This document shows, piece by piece, positions 1-7,900 of a stretch of DNA of 14,708 nt. Source of the DNA: CAJBIL01 sp044359525 (lineage in GTDB: Bacteria; Pseudomonadota; Gammaproteobacteria; Burkholderiales; Rhodocyclaceae); NCBI GenBank assembly GCA_044359525.1, contig JBIKLY010000188.1:1-14708 (forward strand), written 5' to 3'. Positions within the stretch are counted from its first letter, which is position 1. Each line of letters begins with the position of its first letter. A program made the translations under genes and the position numbers. The notes under the pieces are model-generated. The model was given only the letters and a program-made list of their open reading frames with translations. It ran no database searches and was not told where the DNA came from.

Positions 1-145
1 GGTCGCCGCCGAGAGCCGTTGCCGTTTGCTCCTGAGCGAAGATTTTCAGAACGGATTTACCTGGCGCGGTGTGACGGTGGTCAACCCATTTGGCACACAA
101 ATACCCCCTTTGCTCACCGACCTCCTGAACAGCCGGAATACCTGA
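1..145 (+). CDS. PIN-domain protein, C-terminal end (partial)
   Basis: An open frame enters from the left edge (first full codon at base 2) and stops at TGA 143-145, giving 47 residues. It contains LLLSEDFQNG followed by GVTVVNPFG. This matches the C-terminal signature of PIN-domain proteins, where a late acidic residue in L-L-S-E-D contributes to the metal site and a V-x-N-P-F strand closes the fold. Many such proteins are VapC-like toxin ribonucleases paired with an antitoxin encoded just upstream, which would lie outside the window. The catalytic N-terminal acidic residues are not visible, so activity and toxin status cannot be judged. The stop is 15 bases before slpA on the same strand. 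The family call is fairly sure, the role is not. Confidence 0.7.
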   Translation, partial: VAAESRCRLLLSEDFQNGFTWRGVTVVNPFGTQIPPLLTDLLNSRNT

Positions 146-160
146 CCACATAAACAACTC

Positions 161-637
161 ATGATCACAAACAACACCACCGCAAACACCGTCCAGCCCG
201 ACAGTTACCTGACTCTGCACTACAGTCTTGCCGATCTCGACGGCACCGAATACGTCAGCACTTTCGATATGTCGCCAGCCACGATTCAGATGGGGGGCGG
301 TCAGCTCGTCGTCACACTCGAACATTGTCTGCTCGGACTCGGCATCGGCGAACGCCACGTTTTTCAGATCGACGCAGAAGACGCCTTCGGCGAGCACAAC
401 CCGCGCCTCGTCGAGCGCATCGCACGTAGCGCGCTGCCGCCGGAACTCGAACTCAAGGAAAATTCGCTGATCGAATTTGCCGCCCCGGAGGGCGCTGTCC
501 CCGGTACGGAAGGCGCAGGCGGTGGCATTGCCGGCTATCTGCGCGAACTCACCGACACCACCGCAGTCTTCGACTTCAACCACCCGCTCGCAGGCAAGTC
601 GATCCGCTTCGAGGTTGAAATCATCGGAATCATGTAA
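161..637 (+). CDS. slpA: FKBP-type peptidyl-prolyl cis-trans isomerase SlpA
   Basis: The 158-residue product is a cytoplasmic FKBP-fold prolyl isomerase and chaperone of the SlpA/FkpB type. The FKBP core starts at about residue 14 (LTLHYSLADLDGTEY). GLGIGERHVFQIDAEDAFGE follows around residues 59-78. The insert-in-flap chaperone domain spans roughly residues 80-130, and DFNHPLAGKSIRFEVEI closes the FKBP fold. The D-F-N-H-P-L-A-G block is highly typical of the SlyD/SlpA group. It lacks the His-rich metal-binding tail of SlyD, which favours SlpA. The flap holds a Gly-rich stretch (PGTEGAGGG). The ATG at 161 is chosen because it gives the usual family length; no strong Shine-Dalgarno is seen. 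The ispH remnant follows 8 bases after the stop, the common slpA-ispH order. Confidence 0.93.
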   Translation: MITNNTTANTVQPDSYLTLHYSLADLDGTEYVSTFDMSPATIQMGGGQLVVTLEHCLLGLGIGERHVFQIDAEDAFGEHNPRLVERIARSALPPELELKENSLIEFAAPEGAVPGTEGAGGGIAGYLRELTDTTAVFDFNHPLAGKSIRFEVEIIGIM

Positions 638-645
638 GCAAGCCC

Positions 646-1060
646 ATGCCGATCATCCTCGCGAACCCGCGCCGCTTCTGCGCCGGTGTCGAACGCGCCA
701 TCGCCATCGTCGAGCGCGCACTGGAGAAAATTCAGCGCGCCGACAGTCAAGGCGTTGGCGGTAAAAAGCGACGTGGTTTTTGTCGTCGGCAGCAAATCCA
801 GCTCCAACTCCAACCGCCTGCGCGAACTCGCCGAACTGCTTGGTACCAGAGCCTATTGAGTCGACCAAGCTGAGCAGATCGACCCCGCCTGGCTGGAAGG
901 AGCCAGCCGCATCGGCGTAACGGCAGGCGCCTCAGCGCCGGAGGTGCTGGTAAAAAGCGTGGTCGATCGACTGAGCGAAGGTGGGAGTCAGGTGATTATT
1001 CAGCTAGAGGGCGCGGAGGAGAATGTGACGTTTGCTTTGCCGAAGGCGTTGCAGGGGTGA
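646..1060 (+). pseudogene. ispH: ispH (lytB) remnant with internal deletion, frameshift and in-frame stop
   Basis: IspH is the [4Fe-4S] enzyme (HMBPP reductase) that makes IPP and DMAPP in the last step of the MEP pathway. The frame from ATG 646 starts MPIILANPRRFCAGVERAIA, the canonical IspH N-terminus with its first iron-sulfur Cys, although the usual P-R-G-F-C reads P-R-R-F-C. After about residue 28 the sequence jumps to the C-terminal part in another frame: VKALAVKSDVVFVVGSKSSS, SNRLRELAELLG, then GVTAGASAPEVLVKSVVDRL and EGAEENVTFALPKALQG, ending at TGA 1058-1060. An extra in-frame TGA at 857-859 interrupts the C-terminal part. About 170 central residues are missing, which should include the other two cluster-binding cysteines. 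The product cannot be functional. IspH is normally essential in bacteria using the MEP pathway, so an intact copy probably exists elsewhere. Confidence 0.93.
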
Positions 1061-1092
1061 GCAACCGGTTGATGCACTAACGATCGTCCGTT

Positions 1093-1851
1093 TTAATACC
1101 CCCGGCCCGACGCCCGGCCGCGATTGATTGGAATGAACTCCAGCTCAACGAAAAACTGGCTTTTGACGGGGACGCCCAAAAACTCGCCCGGAGAAAACTC
1201 GGCGCGCGCAAATGCCTCCAAGGCAGCATTTTCAAAGAATCCTGTTGGCTCGGCGCGTACGACAGCAAGATTGTCAATCGCACCTGTTTCGCTGACGAGA
1301 ATGCGCAAAAATACGATACCGTCGCGTACACCTGCTGCACTCGGATATTCGGGCTGTATGTCATTCAGCAGCCGCGGCTGCCGGTGCAAACCCACGCCAA
1401 ATTTGTAACCGGGCGCTGGCGGCAAACCGGGAGCAGCGATTTCTGTGGTTTTTGTTGCTTCTGGTGGCGGAAGCGGGGCAACATCCCGCACCTCATTTTT
1501 CTTGACGCTCACGACACTCTCTTGCGCTGTACTTTCAGCCAACACTGGCATATCGCCATTTGTCAAAACCGCAACTACCACCGCCAAAGAAGGTGCTGCC
1601 TGTAACTCAACAGTAAAGACTGTTGGTGTGAGAACGGCGTAAATTGACTGTGGCTGCAAACCGGTCTCCCCAATACCGGTTGAAATACCGGAAGACGGCA
1701 TCAGCGCAACCAACACCATAGTGTGCAGGAACAATGAAAACACCAGCGCCAGCGACACCCGGAAATCACGCCATGCTACATAAGCACGGAGGAATAAGTT
1801 CAGAGCAGAAGAGAAAGTCAGAGCGATGACTGTAGAGTCCAGGTTAGACAC
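1093..1851 (-). CDS. TonB-family protein (energy transducer-like)
   Basis: The 252-residue product has TonB layout. A hydrophobic anchor lies at about residues 32-51 (VSLALVFSLFLHTMVLVALM), with S39-x3-H43 echoing the conserved Ser/His of the TonB transmembrane helix. A Pro/Ala-rich periplasmic linker follows (residues about 124-148, including PLPPP and GLPPAPG). The TonB C-terminal domain occupies about residues 166-240: QPEYPSAAGVRDGIVFLRIL, GAIDNLAVV, FFENAALEAF, then FSPGEFLGVPVKSQFFVELEF. TonB proteins pass proton-motive energy from ExbBD to outer-membrane receptors; no exbB, exbD or receptor gene is in the window. The listed start is a GTG at 1851 without a clear ribosome site, so the first 30 or so residues are uncertain. 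It lies 97 bases downstream of pilY1 on the same strand, with a hairpin between, so co-transcription is possible but not assured. Confidence 0.82.
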   Translation of the reverse strand: MSNLDSTVIALTFSSALNLFLRAYVAWRDFRVSLALVFSLFLHTMVLVALMPSSGISTGIGETGLQPQSIYAVLTPTVFTVELQAAPSLAVVVAVLTNGDMPVLAESTAQESVVSVKKNEVRDVAPLPPPEATKTTEIAAPGLPPAPGYKFGVGLHRQPRLLNDIQPEYPSAAGVRDGIVFLRILVSETGAIDNLAVVRAEPTGFFENAALEAFARAEFSPGEFLGVPVKSQFFVELEFIPINRGRASGRGY

Positions 1852-1888
1852 TGCCGGATCCCGAGTCCAGGCGGGTAAACCGACTGGC

Positions 1889-1922
1889 CCCTGTCATCCC
1901 CGCATGCGGCAGGATGACAGGG
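1889..1922. repeat. Extragenic inverted repeat (REP-like hairpin or terminator)
   Basis: An 11-bp perfect inverted repeat (CCCTGTCATCC at 1889-1899, GGATGACAGGG at 1912-1922) encloses an inner CCG-CATG-CGG. It lies 26 bases past the pilY1 stop and before the TonB-like gene. No T-run follows on the minus strand, so it is not a classic intrinsic terminator. GTCATCC/GGATGAC ends around a GC-rich centre resemble dispersed extragenic palindromes of proteobacteria. Adjacent bases 1853-1875 (GGATCCCGAGTCCAGGCGGG) look like another degenerate piece of such a repeat. Confidence 0.65.
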
Positions 1923-1948
1923 TTAACAACTACAATTTTCTAAAACAC

Positions 1949-4900
1949 TTACTGCACAACCTCGCGCCAGCTAACCCGCTTGCCAACCGGAGGGGGAACT
2001 TCAACAGGAGGCGTAAGCGATGTTGGCGTGCCTGAAGAGCCCATCACCACAACAACAGTCTTGCCCTGTCCGCCCGGGTTCGAAGCGTCGGGAGGCAAGC
2101 GCATCGTGCTCATACCTACTGCCAGCGACTCACCCAGATAGGTCGAAACATTCGTGTTCGTCACACAGTTTGCCCCGTTACTGTCACAGGTACGTGCCTG
2201 AACCGCCAAGCCTGTCCTGTAGTTAAGGTAATTAAGCCAACTATATCCCCCAATATTGCATGCCGTATTTCTTGGCACATTACTGGCAAAGAACAGGGTT
2301 CCAAGCTCGAGATTCAGATCAATATTGACCCGCTCACCGCTATCCGGAAGATCAACAACCCAGCCGCTCGGCCTGGCACATTCTGTTGTGCTACCGGTAC
2401 ACGAAACCGTGCGTGAGGCACCGACTGCCGGATTGGCATTGGCCGCTGTCGCGGGCGAAATCAACAAAGGCCGAAGTGCGCCACGCAAGTCCGAATAGAG
2501 AGTGGCGGTGGAAGACTGACCCACCGTTACATCATCCTTAAAGCCATACACCGACTGCGTATATACATCCGTCAGATCCGGCGTTCCAAGTAACCGCCCC
2601 GTTCCAACGAACACCCAGGGCTTGCCAGCGATTTCACCCAGTTCCGGGCGTGTTGTGATTGGTTGTACCCGATTCGCAGAATCCTTTGCAACGCCAAGAA
2701 GCACGGCATGTGCAGCAATGCTTTCATCGGCTACTGTCAACAAATCATCAGCAACTTCATTAATGACAAAACGCCAGACATTGCCATTGTTGTCACCACC
2801 GTAGACATACTTGGTCGTGTTATCGAGGAAAGCATTGTCAACAAAATTATTGACCTGAGCCAGACCGCTCGGGGTGGTAGCGTCGCCGTTCCCCGTGCTC
2901 GTTTTGCTGATGATCTTACCGGTCATCGCGTTGAGTACGTACAGGAAACCTTCCCCATCACCGGTGGCTCCGTTAACATTGTTGTAGCCGGAAGTCACTA
3001 TTGCCACCCAGGTTCCATTGGCCAGTTTGGTAATGACCGGTTTGCCGAAGGAATAACCCAGATTACAGTCCGCGCCGTGCGTGGAAACGGTCCCCGAGCT
3101 ATAGCAGGTCGAGCTGTACTTGAACTCCCACAGCGCTTTCGGATTATCAGGATCGGTTACATCCAGCGCGTAGTAGCCCTTGCCCCCCTTGTTCAAACCA
3201 GCGACAAGAACTGTTTTCCAGGCAGCACCCGTCGAATCATAAACATCGCCAACGGTAGGTGTCCCATCGACGAGGAAAGCATGCTTGTTCGCATAATCGT
3301 TATCGGCCAACTTGTAGAGATCACCGAGGACCATGGTTGGAATAAAGGCCCAAGCCTCTTCACCACCGGTAGCATCAATGGTTGTCACCGCGGTGGCGCC
3401 GGAACCTGTAACAGTAACCGTACCAGCATAAAATGCGTGCAACATACCATCGTTGGCTGCGGCATAGATCATTGACTTGCGGCTGGCGTTCGCATCCTTG
3501 AAGCTCGTGTAGCCCGCGTCGGAATAGCTGGCAAAAGGCGCTTTCACAAAAACCGGCTGGGCGTCCACCAGATCACCCAGAACGTGATCCCGTTTGCGAT
3601 AAACCTTTACCGCATCCTTGGCCACGAAGCCCTCATGCCCCCGCTGCCCGCGAACAAAATTAACCAGGTTGTCGCCGGCCGCAAGAGTACGCTGATCCGG
3701 GTAACCGCTGGTCCCATCCGACATATCAGGATACTGGCTAAAGAGTGCAATCTTGGTCGAATCGAAGGCCGACTGTTCGGTGTTTGAAGCAGTTCCGTCA
3801 AGCGTTGTTACCGGGCTGATCACGTGTTCGATCTTGACCGTAACACCTGCTGTAGTTGCGACCACATCACCAGCAAGGATGGCATCGCCGGCATTAATGG
3901 CGCGAGCCGCACCGGCACCGGTCTTCGCAGTAGCAGTCAGAACAAAGGGCGACGGATAGGTCGTCGTATCCCGGCTCACTGCAGCCACGGTACCGGCAGT
4001 AGCAACAGTTGTGCTGGCGGGCACCGAAAGCGTGACTGTCACGCCGGCAGACGTAACGATCGTATCGCCGGCCAGCACTGCATCACCGCCGGTCAGATCA
4101 CGCGGCGCAGCTGCACCGGTTTGCGCAGTAGCCGTCAGCACGGCAGGGTACGGATAAGTAATCGTATCTTTCGTAACCTTAACCACAATAGCTCCGGTAG
4201 CAACAACCACAGAGGTACTGGCCGGGATAGGTGCCGTCGGGGCAGTGCCTGCGGGGATGCTTTGCGTACTACAGGTACCGGTATTCCACTTGAAATCCAC
4301 CATGTTGTTTGTAGCACCGCTGCGGAACAGATAAATATTGCGGCTATCGCAGTAATAACCTGTCTTCGCATCAAGCAAAGGCTGAGCACTCCAGAGCACC
4401 GTGGATTTCACCTGTCCATTGGTCAGATCAATCTCGCGCGCCTCGATATCGCCTGCCCAACTTGTGGTTGCGTACTTGGCCACATAGGCGATGTTGTTCC
4501 CTTGCACCGGCGTCTGGCTTGAGGATGCTGCGGCGGCACCTGAGCCCTGCTTCTTGCCCAGATCATTCAGCACGGCCCGCAAACCATCCACCACATCAGA
4601 CGGCTTGCCCGCGCTGAAATACCGGCCCCGCCCATCAACTGCCGTGTGCCAGAAATCATCGATCGATCTCGGGTCGCTGTACAGCGCACCATTGCTCGCG
4701 TAGTCGAGCGTCGTATCCGGCCATATCGGCCAGGCTTTGGCGCCCGAACGAAGGTCAGCAAAGTCACCACTGGCATCGTCTTTGTAGGTCTTGCTGTAGT
4801 TCACCGTTCCCGAAACCCCCAGTGCGATCGTATAGGTAGTCATATGTTGCCAGGGCGCACTGTCGTCCTCCGGACCGGTACCCGCCGCCGGCACGTTGTC

Positions 4901-7900
4901 GTTCTTGGTAACAGGTGTCGCAGCAAGATCACTGTCCCAGGCCGTTCCGGTACGCAAGTCAGTCGTGTAATAGTACTGAGCAACGTCAGCCAGCGAGTTT
5001 TTACTGCCCGCATTGGTTACGGTAAGCAAAGTGCATGGCCAGGAACCACTCGTGCAAGTCACGGTATAAGTCGTATCCGCCGTATCGGCCGGTTCCACAG
5101 GTGGCGCAATTTCAAGCGTGGTGGGTGGACGATCTACCGGTGGCCAGATGGCAGGCTCGGCAAGAAGTGTTGAACCAACGGGCACGCACACACCATCGGT
5201 AACACCATAACCGCTGGATGGCGAATAGCTTATTGGCGGTGTACTGGAACTCACCAAGGTTGGTCCGCTGTATATGCTGGTCGTTACAGTCGTACCGAGC
5301 CTGGATTTCAGTTCATTACCAGGGAGCGTCGGACCGCATGCCGTGCTTGTCCAGCTATTCCCGGCACTGGCTGCAGCCACTACGCAGTTATAAACCTCCG
5401 GCGTCGCTGTAGTTATCGGTGCCGGACAGCTTGTGTCTGTATAAGCATTTCCAGCCACTGGCGCTGCAACAACGCAAGAGGCCACCGGAACATTCGTCGT
5501 ATTGTTTGTACTGCAGGTCGTCGCGGTCCAGCTGTTACCGGCATTCGGTATAGGGTCACTCACACATGCAGCTACCGGCACATTCGTCGTGTTGTTCGGC
5601 GTGCAAGTCGTCGTCGTGTAGGAGTTTCCAGCGGCTGCGACTGCCGCCGTGCACGCGGATACAGGCACATTACTGGTTGTCACAGGCGCCGGGCAGGTCG
5701 TTGTCGTCCAGCTATTACCGGACGCTGCCACTGCGGCCGTACACGTCGACACCGGCACACTGGTCGTCACCACCGGTGCAGGACAGGTCGTCGTCGTATA
5801 GGAATTACCAGCCGCTGCCGCTGCAGCCGTACAAGTCGCCACCGGGACGTTGGTCGTCACTACCGGTGCAGGACAAGTGACTGTCGTCCAGCTGTTGCCG
5901 GACGATGCAACAGCTGCCGTGCACGAAGGCACCCCCACATTGGTCGTAACGACTGGCGCCGGACAAGTCGTTGTTGTCCAGCTATTGCCGGACGCTGCAG
6001 CTGCTGCCGTACATGAGCCTACCGGAACATTCGTTGTGACTACTGGTGCCGGGCAGGTCGTTGTTGTCCAGCTATTGCCGGACGCCGCCACCGCTGCCGT
6101 ACATGAAGCTGCAGGTACATTGGTCGTTACAACCGGCGCTGGGCAGGTCGTCGTCGTCCAGCTATTGCCGGACGCCGCCACTGCTGCCGTACAGGTAGCC
6201 GTCGGTACATTGGTCGTTACAACCGGCGCCGGACAGGTCGTCGTCGTCCAGCTATTGCCGGCATTTGCCGCAGAAGCGGTACACGTGGCGACCGGCACAT
6301 TACTTGTATTGTTTGCGGCGCAGGTCGTCGCCGTCCAACTATTGCCTACCGAAGCGACAACGTTCGTGCATGAAGCAACACCAGTCGGCCCGGTCACTAC
6401 CGGCGCCGGACAGGTCGTTGATGTCCAACTGTTGCCCGATGCCGCCGCAGCTGCCGTACAAGTAGCCACCGGTACGTTGGTGGTCACCACCGGCGCCGGG
6501 CAGGTGGTCGTCGTCCAGGCATTGCCAGATGCTGCCGCAGCTGCCGTACAGGTAGCCACCGGTACATTGGTTGTCACTATTGGCGCCGGACAAGTCGTTG
6601 TTGTCCAGGCATTGCCGGCATTTGCCGCTGAAGCGGTGCACGTGGCGACCGGCACATTGCTTGTATTGTTCGTACCGCAAGTGATTGTCGTCCAGCCGTT
6701 ACCTGCGTTAGCGGTTTGTGGCGTGCAAGTCGCAACCGGGATCGCGTTGGTGATTACGCCGCAAACGGTCGCAATGTAACCATTACCCGCCGCTGCCGCA
6801 ACCGCCGTACAAGTCGCCGTTACCGTCGGACCGGTTAGAATCGTCGGCCCGACACAGGTGGTGGTGGTCCAGCTATTACCCGACGCGGCTGCGGCTGCCG
6901 TACAGCTAGCAACCGGTACATTGGTTGTCACGACCGGGGCCGGGCAGGTCGTCGTCGTCCAGCTGTTGCCCGACGCTGCAACGGCTGCCGTACAGGTAGC
7001 AACCGGTACATTGGTTGTCACTACCGGTGCCGGGCAGGTTGTCGTCGTCCAGCCATTGCCGGAATTTGCTGCAGAAGCGGTACACGTAGCGACCGGCACA
7101 TTGGTCGTGTTGTTCGGCGTACAGGTTGTCGACGTATAAGAATTACCGGAACTTGCTGCCGCTGCCGTGCAGGAGGAAACAGCGGTCGGCCCCGTCGTAA
7201 TCGGCGCCGGACAAGTCGTGGTGGTCCAGCTATTGCCGGAGGCGGCTACCGCTGCGGTACAGGTAGCAACCGGCACGTTGGTTGTCACTACCGGGGCCGG
7301 GCAGGTCGTCGTTGTCCAGCTGTTGCCCGACGCTGCAGCGGCTGCCGTACAGGTGGCAACCGGTACGTTGGTGGTCACGACCGGGGCCGGGCAGGTCGTC
7401 GCCGTCCAGTTATTGCCCGACGCTGCAGCAGCAGCTGTGCAGGTAGCAACCGGCACATTGGTCGTGTTGTTCGGGGTACAGGTTGTCGACGTATAGGAAT
7501 TGCCGGAACTTGCCGCCGCCGCCGTACAGGAGGAAACACCAGTCGGCCCCGTCGTGATCGCCGCCGGGCAAGTGGTGGTGGTCCAGCTATTTCCCGAAGC
7601 GGCTACCGCTGCGGTACAGGTAGCAACCGGCACGTTCGTCGTATTGTTTGTCGAGCATGTAGTGGTGGTGTACGCATTACCCGACGCAGCTGCCGACGCG
7701 GTGCATGAAGCAACCGGCACATTGCTCGTATTGTTCGGCGTACAGGTCGTCGCGGTATAGGAATTGCCGGAGTTTGCTGCCGCCGCTGTACAGGAAGCCA
7801 CTGCAGTCGGGCCGGTGTTTATTGGCGAACAGGTAATCGTCAGGTAGAGGTTGCCGGCGGCACCAACCTGCGCGGTGCACGAGGCTACGGGTACATTGGT

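Noticed and set aside
2663..4522. Plus-strand open frames of 270 and 232 codons opposite the PilY1 C-terminus
   Set aside because: No recognisable domains or ribosome sites, and the opposite strand encodes well-conserved PilY1 propeller motifs throughout.
5850..7760. Long plus-strand open frames through the repeat region, with recurring VVTTGAGQVVVVQLLPDAA-like text
   Set aside because: They are the antisense of the cysteine-pair array. A periodic coding sequence without antisense stops gives long repetitive shadow frames. The minus-strand frame is continuous with clear PilY1 domains on both sides.
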